This document shows, one piece after another, positions 50,565 through 59,432 of a stretch of DNA of 64,000 nucleotides. The stretch's first letter is position 1. The number at the start of each line of letters is the position of its first letter. The notes beneath the pieces were generated by a model that had not been told where the DNA came from, searched no databases, and saw only the letters and a program-made list of their open reading frames with translations. The stretch is taken from contig JALHLV010000005.1 of assembly GCA_022844405.1 (NCBI GenBank), positions 109,651 to 173,650 of the forward strand, written 5' to 3'. The position numbers and the translations under genes are program-made. Source of the stretch: Sphingomonadales bacterium. GTDB taxonomy: Bacteria > Pseudomonadota > Alphaproteobacteria > SMXS01.

Positions 50565-50793
50565 CTGGCTCAGGTTTCGTCGAAGGGCGTCGGGACGATT
50601 CCTTCGGCCCTTGCCTCTTCAGCGAATATCGGCGCGTGTGGGTCACCAAGGATGGCAGTGTGGTTGAATTGTGAACAAGCACAGCTCTAGCGGCAACATG
50701 TGATCGAAGGCGAAGACCTTGCCCGTCGCCCGCAACAATGCAGCCGGCGCGCCCGCACCGGTGACCCAGGCCCGACTGCAGCCAAGTAAGCGG

Positions 50794-53490
50794 TCAGCTA
50801 CGACGGCCGATCCCGTATACAGCGGCGCGCCGATCGAAAGCTTCCCGCGAACCCTCCAGGATATTGCAGGCGGCTTCGCAGGTTTCGGGGTGGTCGATCG
50901 AACCGCGCGTCACGATCGTTGCCTTCTCGGCGGTAGCCTTCAGGGCAACGATCAGCTCGGCATCACCGAGCACCGCGATATTGGCGTTGTGCGTTACGAC
51001 GATAACCTGCCGCTTCTCCTTGGCGGCCCGGATCACCGGCACCAGCGTCTTGTAGATGAACTCGCTGTCAAGATTGTCCTCAGGCTGGTCGACGATCAGG
51101 GGCGCGCGGCTTTCACTGGTGAGCATCAACGCCAGTAGGACCGATTGCTGCTGGCCGAGCGACAGACGCTTGAAATCCCGCGGTACGAAACGGGCTTGGC
51201 CGTCGGCACCCTCCATCCGCTTGGTGACGCTGAGTCGCGGCCGATCATGGACCGCGACGGTTTCGAGCTGGCTCAACAGATCAGGCTCCATGATGCGGTC
51301 AAGCAGCAGCTCCGCCTCGTTTTGCGCGAAGATGGTCTGGTTATTCTCGCTGTTGCGCAGGGCCACGATCGGTTTGACGTCGCGGCGGCGGACGCAATCC
51401 AACAGGATCGGCAGCGTCAGCGTGTTGATCAGTGCGCGCGCCTTCAACTGCTGAAGCGTGCGCCAACCCATCGCATCGACGATGAGACGCTCGGCGTCAG
51501 GCGCCAAGGCGCTTTCGTCGAATTTGAGCGTCACGAACAGGTCCGACAACGTCCCCTTAAGCGCTTCCGACGCCCGCACGGCGAGGGCCGTCCGATGGCG
51601 CGCGACAACCTGGCGCGCCGCCCAGCGCCGCCGAAGCAGTTGGGCGTGCTCCTTGCGGAGCCTCTCCAACTCGGGGATCCAGGTCTTGAGGTTCTTCACA
51701 TTCTCCTTCGCCCGCGCTTCGTCGGAGACCAACTTCTGGATGAAGGGCATGTCGAGTCGGATACCGTGCTTAAGAAGCTCCTGCTTCTTCTGCTCGATCC
51801 GCGCTGAGGTCTGGGTTTCCTTCTTCTTCCACTCGGCAATCTGCGCCCTGACGCCGGCGACATAGTCCGAAGTCACTTTTCGCAAGGCGGCAGTCGACCC
51901 GCTCACTGCCGTCTCATAGACCCCCGTGTCGGCCTCAATCTGCGTTGCTTCAGGCGCCCCCAATTCGATGACGTGATCGTCGACCGACGCCCGGATGTCA
52001 GCGGTGATCTCCGTGATCGCATCGCTGCTGACCGCGCCGGACAATTTCACGAGCGCCTGCTCGATAGCGCCTCGCGCTCGTTTCTCGCCCTCAAGCTGCT
52101 GCTGCAGCTTGATGACCTCCTCGCCCTTGTCGTTACGCAGCCGTTGCAGCTGATCGCTCTTGAGCTTGAGCTCCTTCTCATACCCCGGGATCTTGGCGAC
52201 ATTCGCCGCGGCCCTCGCGATGTTGGGCGCCACCTCGGCCAGCGCTTCGCGCACATCGTCTTCCGCTTTGATTTCGTTCTCGACCTGGATGAGGCGATCG
52301 AGGAACGTCAGCAGCGCCAGTGGATCGTCTTGTACGCGTTTGCTGATCTCGTTGGTGGCACCTTGGCGATAGCTCTCGATCGGGAAAACACATGATCCGC
52401 TGACCGGATCATCGAGGTTCTCGATATCGCTGAGCTTGCTTCGGGCGAGGCTATGCTCTTGTCCTGTTTCGTCGACGTAGATCAGCGATACGATGTCCGG
52501 CCAGACGTCGCTGTCAATGACAGTGACATCCTCGGACAGCGGCCCGCCGATGATGCAGACGCTCTCGAATGCAGTCGACTTGCCGCTGCCGCGCCCGCCG
52601 ATGATGCAGGTGAGATTGGGGCTGAAGTTGATGGCCTCTCCGTCGAGAAACGCCCCTTGAAAACGGACGCCCTGAACCATCGGCACGATTGCGGGCAGGC
52701 CCTCCTCGATGCGCACGCGCGTGTCGGCCGTTTTGAAAGCCAGGCGCAGGCCCTCGAACGTCGGAGACTCCATCTTGTAACGCGTGACTCGCTGATCGCG
52801 ACTGGCGTTTCGACCGACTGCGTTGAGCGTGTGCGCATCGCTATTCAGGATGCGTGCGAGATATTGCTCCGATCCAAGACTGAGTCGGCGAATGCGCTCA
52901 AGTGCAGCACTCTTGCGATCGGAATCGGTGTCGCTCCGATCGTAAAGGATTGGGCAATCCGCCCGCGTTACCTCAATCCCTTCCAACGCAGGGTGGCAGA
53001 GGATGTCGAGCTTTGCAGGTGTGAAGCGTGGCATGTTCGCCTCGAAAGCGCCGTCAAGCTCCACATGGGCCAGAATGCCAAATCCTCCCTCCACTGCTAT
53101 GAGCTCGAGGCATTGCAGCGCGCCCGTTTGGCAGCGGCAGTTAGCGGTCCGCCGGTCGGCGATCTGTAGGCGGTTGAAGAACCGCTCCAACGCATCCGGG
53201 GTCGGCGCGTAGCAGAGTAAATGACCCTCGGGCGTTGAAAGTTCGACGCCGGGGATGACGAGGATGCCGGCATCTCTGCCCGCCTTGACGGCGGCACGCA
53301 CGTTCGCAATCTCGTTATGATCAGTCAGCGAGATGAATGCGAGGCCTTCCCGCCCGGCGGTCTCGACAATCGCGCCAGGTGTTGCCGCAGTATCCTTGAC
53401 GTCGTGAGACGCCCCGAAACTATGGATGTGCAGATCGCCCCTGAAAAATTTGGCGCCGCTGCTCAGCGACGCAAGTGCCTCGGCAACCAC
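50794..53490 (-). CDS. TrlF-like PHP-SMC ATPase
   Basis: 898-residue protein. Residues 1-270 are a PHP phosphoesterase with complete metal segments: GDLHIHS, SLTDHNE, IPGVELST, ILAHVE and LNSDAHT. Residues 290-890 are an SMC/RecN-type ABC ATPase: Walker A IIGGRGSGKST, a long coiled coil (about 400-640), signature LSLGQQQSVLLAL and Walker B LIVDQPEDNLD. This arrangement is that of TrlF-family proteins, which are found in defence neighbourhoods; the PHP domain would cut a nucleic acid or hydrolyse a nucleotide under ATPase control. GTG at 53490 follows GAGGGG. It is convergent with the CoiA-like gene. Confidence 0.88.
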   Translation of the reverse strand: MVAEALASLSSGAKFFRGDLHIHSFGASHDVKDTAATPGAIVETAGREGLAFISLTDHNEIANVRAAVKAGRDAGILVIPGVELSTPEGHLLCYAPTPDALERFFNRLQIADRRTANCRCQTGALQCLELIAVEGGFGILAHVELDGAFEANMPRFTPAKLDILCHPALEGIEVTRADCPILYDRSDTDSDRKSAALERIRRLSLGSEQYLARILNSDAHTLNAVGRNASRDQRVTRYKMESPTFEGLRLAFKTADTRVRIEEGLPAIVPMVQGVRFQGAFLDGEAINFSPNLTCIIGGRGSGKSTAFESVCIIGGPLSEDVTVIDSDVWPDIVSLIYVDETGQEHSLARSKLSDIENLDDPVSGSCVFPIESYRQGATNEISKRVQDDPLALLTFLDRLIQVENEIKAEDDVREALAEVAPNIARAAANVAKIPGYEKELKLKSDQLQRLRNDKGEEVIKLQQQLEGEKRARGAIEQALVKLSGAVSSDAITEITADIRASVDDHVIELGAPEATQIEADTGVYETAVSGSTAALRKVTSDYVAGVRAQIAEWKKKETQTSARIEQKKQELLKHGIRLDMPFIQKLVSDEARAKENVKNLKTWIPELERLRKEHAQLLRRRWAARQVVARHRTALAVRASEALKGTLSDLFVTLKFDESALAPDAERLIVDAMGWRTLQQLKARALINTLTLPILLDCVRRRDVKPIVALRNSENNQTIFAQNEAELLLDRIMEPDLLSQLETVAVHDRPRLSVTKRMEGADGQARFVPRDFKRLSLGQQQSVLLALMLTSESRAPLIVDQPEDNLDSEFIYKTLVPVIRAAKEKRQVIVVTHNANIAVLGDAELIVALKATAEKATIVTRGSIDHPETCEAACNILEGSREAFDRRAAVYGIGRRS

Positions 53491-54070
53491 ATTCCCCTCT
53501 CAAATACAATTCCCGCAAACCCTCTCCTCTTATAGCTGAACGAGAACGATATGTCTTGGACCGCGGGAGTAGCCGCCCATCTACGGCACCGCGCTCTTGG
53601 CTCCAGTATTCCTTTGCACGCAGCCCCGAGAATCTCATGCTTGCGGTGCTGCGGTAGCGGCCGATCGCTGCGTTAAGTGTTGGCTCTCCCGCTTGGCGAG
53701 GCAGACGAATGGCATCAATTTGGCTTCGCGCGCGAACATAACGCCCGGATTGGGCCGCTGGCGAAGGTCTCGGACCGCAGACATCGGCATCAATAGCCCC
53801 GTTAATGCATAGCTCAATAAACTGCGGCTTTCAGAAAATTCGCGGATGCGCGCGGACGGCGGTGATGGGCGGGTTGTGTTGAAAAACTCCACCTGCGACG
53901 CTGTATAGGTGAATTTGCGCAACAATGATTCAATTGGGCGGGCGCTGACGAATCTTAATTGCGCCAAACGGATGCTAAAGGTTCGAATGTTACAGCCAAC
54001 TTCAGTAGTCCGACTTTTTCAACAGTATCGACGCAATGCGGACTTTGGCTCAATTTCTAGGATATCCAAT
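53491..54070. other. Gap between TrlF-like gene and recombinase
   Basis: 580 bases. A minus frame of 110 codons (53635-53967) is open but shows no family resemblance and no ribosome site, and shorter frames overlap it on the other strand. The region probably carries the TrlF-like promoter and degraded sequence. Confidence 0.45.
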
Positions 54071-54685
54071 TTAGCGCTCCGAAAGCGGCGAGAATGCCCA
54101 TAAACGAGCGGCCAAGGCGAGTTCCTCTTCCCCTATCGCATTCGTATAGATGGCTGTGGTGGCAAGGTGGGCGTGTCCGAGCCATCTCTGCACCAAGTTC
54201 AATGGAATGCCACTGCGAACGCTGGCGATGCCAAACCCATGGCGAAGAGCTTTAGGCTTCTGCACCATTTGGGAAACATTCGCAGTCGCCATTATCTCCT
54301 TCACGCGCGTCCACGCTGTTGTGCGGCACCAGGGCCAAAGCCGTTCATTCTCCGCGGCGCTGTTAAGCCCCCTGGCCAGGTGGTGAACTTCGCTCAGGGT
54401 ATCCACGAGATGCGTTGGAATCGGAACAGCCCGAAATACTCCTTTGCTCCGCTTCTTTAAGCTTTCGAAAACTATCATCTGCGAGTGGACGTCGATGCAT
54501 GCTGGAGTTAGGGCCAGAATCTCGGAAATTCGAGCGCCTGTGAAGGCAAGGGTCAGGCAGAAAGTTTTCGTGGGCGCTGGAGCCAATTGAGCAGCGTTGA
54601 TGAAATCCAGTCGTTCAGATGGGGTCACGTATTTCCTGCGGCCATAAAGGTCGTAGATGCTCGGCACAGCACTGTGGTTGGTCAT
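54071..54685 (-). CDS. Minimal tyrosine recombinase
   Basis: 204-residue catalytic-domain-only tyrosine recombinase. Visible active-site positions: Arg52 (TGARISE), Arg148 (KALRHGFG), His171 (WLGHAH) and Tyr180 (TTAIYTN). The position of the first His in the usual H-x-x-R box is Lys. The N-terminal SAM-like core-binding domain is missing, so DNA recognition must be minimal or helped by another protein. It sits 32 bases inside the right 25-base boundary site and reads into the island, the layout of a recombinase that acts on its own end. Probably still active, since all main catalytic residues are kept. Confidence 0.85.
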   Translation of the reverse strand: MTNHSAVPSIYDLYGRRKYVTPSERLDFINAAQLAPAPTKTFCLTLAFTGARISEILALTPACIDVHSQMIVFESLKKRSKGVFRAVPIPTHLVDTLSEVHHLARGLNSAAENERLWPWCRTTAWTRVKEIMATANVSQMVQKPKALRHGFGIASVRSGIPLNLVQRWLGHAHLATTAIYTNAIGEEELALAARLWAFSPLSER

Positions 54686-54716
54686 AGATTAAATATATTG
54701 ATCTTGCCTGTAATTT

Positions 54717-54741
54717 CGAACAAAATGTGCCATTCTGTTCA
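54717..54741 (-). repeat. Right 25-base palindromic boundary site
   Basis: CGAACAAAATG-TGC-CATTCTGTTCA, inverted relative to the site at 42693-42717 and 22 of 25 identical to its reverse complement. It lies just upstream of the tyrosine recombinase start. Confidence 0.75.
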
Positions 54742-54800
54742 ATATATATATTACAGTAGAGTTTAGATTACGAAGTAGGTTAAATATTAATCCTTGCCTG

Positions 54801-54837
54801 CAAAATAAGAGCCCCTGGCAATGTCAGTGCCAGGGGC
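54801..54837 (-). terminator. Rho-independent terminator after the 166-residue gene
   Basis: Perfect 10-bp stem GCCCCTGGCA (54811-54820) / TGCCAGGGGC (54828-54837) with a 7-base loop. On the minus strand it is 19 bases past the stop at 54856 and runs into TCTTATTTTG. Confidence 0.8.
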
Positions 54838-54855
54838 TAGAACAATTGGAGGTCT

Positions 54856-55356
54856 TCAGGCGGCCTTATTATTGCCTATGAACACCCACCGCTGGTTTTT
54901 ATCCCACATGGTTTTAGGGTGAGCGGTCCGCGCGATAAGCCGACGACCGAAGATGTTGTGACCCAGATGAAACGCCAAGCGATGGTCATGCCTGTCTAGT
55001 ACAGTCTCCATTCCAACCACAATCCACTGACCGCGCAACAGCAAGTCGGGGTACTGCAGCCAAAGCTGCGGCCCCACCTCCGGTGGGCAGAGGGACAGGC
55101 CAAGAGCTCGAGATTTGGCGTGAACTTCGGCTGTGGTCGGCCGCTCAGAAAAGCCCAGTTCCTTGGTCAACACCTGGACCAAATTGAGCGTGGATACGGT
55201 CGCTTCGAAAGGCATCCGCTCGAGAATGTCATTTGCCCAGGCATCGAATCCGACGCCAGTGCTTGTGAGAAGCTGGCGGACGGTTTCGGCGTCGCCAAAG
55301 GCGCCTATACTGATAGTCTTCCAGATTGGAGGTGTAATTACAGATTCGTTTTGCAT
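54856..55356 (-). CDS. Hypothetical protein, single-gene unit
   Basis: 166-residue soluble protein. Segments that stand out: PIWKTISIGAFGDAETVRQLL, WANDILERMPFEATVSTLNLVQVLTKELGF, GLSLCPPEVGPQLWLQYPD, GQWIVVGMETVLDRHDHRLAF and MWDKNQRWVFI (listed in parts). From memory these resemble a short-protein family common in Patescibacteria, as does the gene at 21181-21765; this needs a search. GGGAGA precedes the ATG at 55356. Like that gene, it is a lone unit closed by a strong terminator, and its upstream region (55390-55520) is very AT-rich. Confidence 0.6.
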   Translation of the reverse strand: MQNESVITPPIWKTISIGAFGDAETVRQLLTSTGVGFDAWANDILERMPFEATVSTLNLVQVLTKELGFSERPTTAEVHAKSRALGLSLCPPEVGPQLWLQYPDLLLRGQWIVVGMETVLDRHDHRLAFHLGHNIFGRRLIARTAHPKTMWDKNQRWVFIGNNKAA

Positions 55357-56557
55357 AGAACGGTCTCCCGAGCCGGCTCTCACCAGCTCTGTCTAGAGTT
55401 GATGAGTAGTTTAACCCAAGATAAATCCATCTAAATATAACCATTATTCTCTATATAATGCAAATTTTTACAGAAATATCGTTAATTATTTTATTTATTA
55501 TTACTAGAATGAGGCGATCATCAACGTTACGGGAGTCATCTTTTTGCAAAAGCTCACGTTGGGGATGCGGGTGGATGGGCCCTGCCGTTTCAAGCGGCCA
55601 CCGAAAGTTGCAGAAATGGGGGCGAGTTGGTGATTTGGCGAGGAGGCACTGGCCTTGGCGCTACACGATCGCCGCCGGACAACTCGATCTCAGGATGCAT
55701 TGAGGTGCGCGAACAGCATTTCGAGCGTTGCTTCGCTGACGCTGAGGGTAACCTCGCAGGCTGGTTAATGGGTCCATTGCGGCGCCGTCCGGACCCTGGC
55801 ATTCGGGCCGCCGCGCGGCTTCAGGGCGCCCCGTCGCCGACCGCCGTGCCCTCGAAGATGAACCCCTTGACTCCCGGAGAGAAGAAGGGCTCGCCACTGG
55901 GATCGTGGCGAAGGCCTCGCGTTGGGGGGTTCTCGAAGAGCCGGTGGGGCGCTTTCACGGCAGCGATCTGTTGCGCGAGGTGGTCGAGACGACTGCTCGG
56001 CGCTGCGGGCGCAGGGTCTGGCCTGGGTGAGGCGCGCCGATCGCACCGGGCAAGCCTCTGAGGCCGTCGCCGACGGCGGAGGCGGTGTCCTGGAGGCCGC
56101 CGGTTCCCCGGCTCGTTCATCACTCGCAGCCAGAACCTTGCACCCCCTTCTGTCAGCCGAGGCCTCTTTGTCGCCGTCGCAGTGGTGTGCAATTGCCGTT
56201 GCGCAGGATCTCGCCGGCCGCGGTCCTGGCAGGCACGGCTGGTCAGCTGGGTGCCGCGCGGCCGCCCAGGGAGCGCGTTCTTCATGCGCCGGAAGGCCGT
56301 CCTTGCCGACAGGTCTTCCTGCTTCACGTCGCCGGCAAGCAGTACATTCAGATGGTGCGGCTTGATGGGCTGGCTGTCACCTCGTGAAGGTCGCTCACGG
56401 GGTCGCCGCATACAACCAATCGGCCACTACGGCTGCGGTTCCTGCTGAAGACTGCTCGGATCGTACTCCCACCGCGCAGGTCTCATCCAGGCTCAGAGCG
56501 TTCTGGCGGACGGCGACGGCATAGCGCTGTCTGTGACGTCGTCACTGTCCTAAGGGG
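55357..56557. other. 1.2-kb region without a supported gene
   Basis: The first 160 bases are AT-rich and should hold the promoter of the gene at 54856-55356. The remainder is GC-rich. The longest frame, 196 codons on the minus strand (55821-56411), is Arg/Pro-rich, overlaps frames on the other strand and matches no family known to me. Possibly decayed coding DNA. Confidence 0.4.
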
Positions 56558-56722
56558 TCAGCTGGAACCGGACCATGCGATCGGAGAGGGCGGCTTTTTG
56601 TTCCACTTCTCGGGGTCATAGTCGAGATTGGCGCCGCCATCACCGCCCCATGCGATGATCGAGAGTTCGTCCTCGCTCAACTCGACCGGCTGGGTGCCGG
56701 TTTGGTCAGAATTTTCGTCCAT
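56558..56722 (-). CDS. Candidate RiPP precursor peptide with GG leader
   Basis: 54-residue peptide from ATG 56720-56722, with GGGAGA 9 bases upstream. The acidic N-terminal part contains VELSEDELSIIAWGGDGG, the pattern of bacteriocin-type double-glycine leaders (ELS-x-(D/E)-E-L-x-x-(I/V)-x-G-G). The remaining 24 residues would be the core: an aromatic/Asp stretch (NLDYDPEKW), a KKPPSP turn and IAWSGSS. It stands alone on the minus strand, divergent from a radical SAM and ABC transporter operon. Precursor identity is an inference from size, leader and neighbours. A longer frame to 56860 lacks a ribosome site at its start. Confidence 0.6.
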   Translation of the reverse strand: MDENSDQTGTQPVELSEDELSIIAWGGDGGANLDYDPEKWNKKPPSPIAWSGSS

Positions 56723-57068
56723 CGGCTGTTCTCCCTTTGCCTGTGGCCGGCAGGAGCGACTCGCCAGCGCCATATTATTCATGCCATATTCATCAAGGAC
56801 GATATAGAGTAAAATTCGTATTAGACGGATTTTGCAGGAGAAAAGCTCAAAAAAATGCAAAAAAGATATTTTGGTGGCGGCCGTAATCCGTGTTGGCGCT
56901 TGCGTTGGCTAGAGCCACTGATATTTTCAGGGACATTCGGGAGATGCCGCGCGGCTAATAGCCAGCGCGCCGGGACGGCCAAGCCGTCACGGATCTGGGC
57001 GCTCCACCTTTGAATCATTTTATGGGCGTGGCGTCGTTTGCAGGTCTGCAAGGAAGGAGGTGCAAGGG
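56723..57068. promoter_or_regulatory. Divergent control region of the RiPP-like locus
   Basis: 346 bases between the precursor-like gene and the operon. AT-rich around 56780-56870 on the precursor side. A strong AAGGAGG-type site lies at 57053-57060 in front of the TTG start of the operon. No clear operator seen. Confidence 0.4.
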
Positions 57069-58481
57069 TTGTCTGAAATTTGGTCAGCGTTTGAAGAGAG
57101 CGCACGACGATGGGCGCGGGAAGGCGAAAGGGATTCCACCCTGTCGTCGACACCGGAATCGTTTGTCGCCCAAGCCTACCAAGCGTGGCTGAGTGTGCGC
57201 GAAGGCGACAACCGTCGTACGCAGGGCTCGTTCGAGGCTAGGTTCGAGCAGCTTCATGAAGGTAAGCGCGTCGCCAGCCTTTATCGAAAGTTGCGCGGAG
57301 CCATTCGTCCTCGACGGGATGAACTGCAACTTCTCCTGTCGACGTTGTTCGTGAGCACCTCCGACGAGGATGTTGCAACTCCAGCCGATGCTGCAAGAGT
57401 CCAAGACTTCATCGATTCGCTCGTGGACCTCCTGGTCAATCGGCGCCCCGATCTTGTCGCTGATGGACGGTCGGGCTGGATCCTGTCCGGCGGGGGCAAT
57501 CCGGTCCTGGGTCCTGACGATTACACACGCGATGCCAAGCTCCGCACCCTGTTGGGAGGGTGGCTTGATACTGTGAGCACGGAGGTGATCGGGCTGCCAT
57601 TCATCACCTGGATCATCGACGTCTCGAAGTTTGCGGTCGACGGCGAACCCGCATATGAGACACGCCGAACCATTTCCGGGCTGACATCGTCTCTTCTGTC
57701 ACTGCTGTCTTCCGAATGGTCGCCTCCCGGCGCGCGAGCCACATTGGAGTTTGTCGCAGCGCCGAGCTTCTCATTGCCGGACGATGTCCGGATTAGCTTG
57801 GGTGACGAGCAGGAGCGCGTCCCTCTGGACCTGCGCACTCTGCTGACCAGCTGTGCGACGGTGTGTGTTGTTGGCTTGCCGCGCCCGAAAGTTGACGGGG
57901 GAAAGCCCTCGCTCAAGCTGGAAGGTGATTTCCAGGGGGACTTCTATGAACGGGCCCTCGCTCCTGAAGCAATCGTGTCCCGTATCACGGCGTCGGACAA
58001 GTTCGGAGACTTGGACAGGATCGACCGAATGCTGGCCTCGACGAGCCGCCGCGACGTCTGTCTTGGCACCAAGATAGAGATCGAAGCACTCGAGAAAATA
58101 TGCGAATGCCTGACGGAACCGGTGAAAGACTTCGAGAAGATCGAAAGAACCATTGGCCTCCAGACGTCGCACCTCATCTTTCACTATGAAGTCCAAGCCG
58201 CCGGGAACACCGAGGTCAAGGAGGATGCGCTGCCTTCGATCAAAACCCCGCGCGCCGTGCAACTCGCATTGTTCACGGTTCTTGTTGCCGCGGCCGCCAG
58301 GCTAAGCGAACAAGACGGACAAGGTGTACGATTGGCGGCGGGCACAATAGGCCGCGAAGTCACCGACCTGCTGAGAGCCCAGGGTGTCCGGTTGCTCACG
58401 ATCGGTGAGTTCCTGAACCTGGAAAGGTGGCTCCTGCCAGAGGAAGGCAATCGGGCTAGTATGGCATTGAAAGGGAGTTAG
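57069..58481 (+). CDS. Unknown protein, first gene of the radical SAM/ABC operon
   Basis: 470-residue soluble protein with no signal peptide or membrane helix. It is mixed helix and strand; no Walker, zinc or catalytic motif is evident. Notable parts: a helical start (EIWSAFEESARRWAREG), a Ser/Leu-rich region (ISGLTSSLLSLLSSEW), VCVVGLPRPKVDG, and a helical C-terminus ending in a LTIGEFLNLERWLLPEEG segment. TTG at 57069 has GGAGG at ideal spacing; the GTG 9 bases earlier is too close. Only 3 bases separate it from the radical SAM gene. It may be a peptide-recognition or scaffold protein of the maturation complex, by position only. Confidence 0.6.
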   Translation: MSEIWSAFEESARRWAREGERDSTLSSTPESFVAQAYQAWLSVREGDNRRTQGSFEARFEQLHEGKRVASLYRKLRGAIRPRRDELQLLLSTLFVSTSDEDVATPADAARVQDFIDSLVDLLVNRRPDLVADGRSGWILSGGGNPVLGPDDYTRDAKLRTLLGGWLDTVSTEVIGLPFITWIIDVSKFAVDGEPAYETRRTISGLTSSLLSLLSSEWSPPGARATLEFVAAPSFSLPDDVRISLGDEQERVPLDLRTLLTSCATVCVVGLPRPKVDGGKPSLKLEGDFQGDFYERALAPEAIVSRITASDKFGDLDRIDRMLASTSRRDVCLGTKIEIEALEKICECLTEPVKDFEKIERTIGLQTSHLIFHYEVQAAGNTEVKEDALPSIKTPRAVQLALFTVLVAAAARLSEQDGQGVRLAAGTIGREVTDLLRAQGVRLLTIGEFLNLERWLLPEEGNRASMALKGS

Positions 58482-58484
58482 AAA

Positions 58485-59411
58485 TTGGCTGCTGCAGCAG
58501 TGTTGACGTCATCGATCGACCCCACCGCATCGGGGTCGATCCTGACTTTCCTGACTCCGGCTGCGAAAGGTTGCGGGCAACGCTGCTCCTTTTGCTTCAT
58601 AGAGCGGCGGGAGGAAAATACACAGGTAGCGGAACTCCGGCCGGAGGACTATGCGCGCTTCATTCGCGACGCCGCCGGCATCCAGCATATTGCCGCGGTG
58701 ACGATCCAGGGAAAGGAGCCGCTGGCCCCGGAATCACTACCCTGGACGAAGGCGATACTCGAAGCAGGCGCTGAAATTGGCGCCGAGACGGGCCTTGTCA
58801 CCAACGCGCGGTGGCTCGAGGAAAGTGTGGCTTGGCTCGCGGATCTGCGATGCCGCGGTGTCACCGTGAGCATCGATGCAGGGTCGCCTGCGGAGCATGA
58901 CAGGTTACGCAGAACCCCAGGCGCGTGGGCCAAAGCCATGGCGGGTCTTCGTGCGCTGACCGATCATGGCGCTGTCGCTCAGGTGACGGTAAACTCGCTG
59001 TATTTCAAGAACGGGATGCTGAAGCTCGCGGACCTGCCGCGCCATCTGGCAAATGTCGGTGTCCGAACATGGTCGCTATCCCCGGTGCTTGCCTACGACC
59101 GGTCGGGGAATATGCGGACCGTGGTTCCGGCCAAAGAATGGGCCAGTGCAATCGAATACCTCTCCGGCCGCGCCAGTAAATATGGCGTCTCCGTCATTGC
59201 CGATGATGAATTCAGCGTGTTCGAAAGGACACACATTCCCGATGTGGTGCTGCGGACGCTTTCCCGGCCGGACGGCATCATGCGGATGGGCCCAGACGGG
59301 CGCTGCTCGTTCGGCAAAGCGATCCTGCATGGCACGAAGCTGGCAACGGACCATGTCCTGTGGCATCGGAACATGAATGTGTCGGAGATCATTGGCCGTA
59401 TGGCGCATTGA
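58485..59411 (+). CDS. Radical SAM enzyme (putative peptide maturase)
   Basis: 308-residue radical SAM protein. The cluster motif CGQRCSFCF (Cys30, 34, 37; C-x3-C-x2-C) follows LTFLTPAAKG, and downstream strands ITIQGKEPL-like (AAVTIQGKEPL), GLVTNA and VSIDAGSP fit the partial TIM barrel. There is no Cys-rich SPASM extension; only one further Cys lies near the end (DGRCSFG). Radical SAM enzymes of this size install C-C or C-X crosslinks, epimers or thioethers in peptides, or act on small molecules. TTG start with GGGAG upstream. Packed between the unknown protein and a peptide-binding protein. Confidence 0.9.
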   Translation: MAAAAVLTSSIDPTASGSILTFLTPAAKGCGQRCSFCFIERREENTQVAELRPEDYARFIRDAAGIQHIAAVTIQGKEPLAPESLPWTKAILEAGAEIGAETGLVTNARWLEESVAWLADLRCRGVTVSIDAGSPAEHDRLRRTPGAWAKAMAGLRALTDHGAVAQVTVNSLYFKNGMLKLADLPRHLANVGVRTWSLSPVLAYDRSGNMRTVVPAKEWASAIEYLSGRASKYGVSVIADDEFSVFERTHIPDVVLRTLSRPDGIMRMGPDGRCSFGKAILHGTKLATDHVLWHRNMNVSEIIGRMAH

Positions 59412-59432
59412 ATGCGCACAGGGAGGAGCCCG

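Larger units (their letters stand above)
42693..54741. mobile_element. Candidate 12-kb mobile defence island
   Basis: The segment is bounded by inverted copies of a 25-base palindromic site (42693-42717 and 54717-54741, 22 of 25 identical). A short tyrosine recombinase gene begins 32 bases inside the right copy. All cargo between the sites is toxin-, ubiquitin- or nuclease-related. Mobility is inferred from this structure; no target duplication was identified. Confidence 0.5.

Noticed and set aside
50620..50720. Hint/pretoxin-like remnant (VLVHN pattern on the minus strand)
   Set aside because: Only about ten residues resemble a Hint-domain end; no other conserved block in any frame.
55821..56411. 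196-codon minus frame as a gene
   Set aside because: Arg/Pro-biased, overlaps comparable frames on the other strand, no ribosome site and no recognised family.
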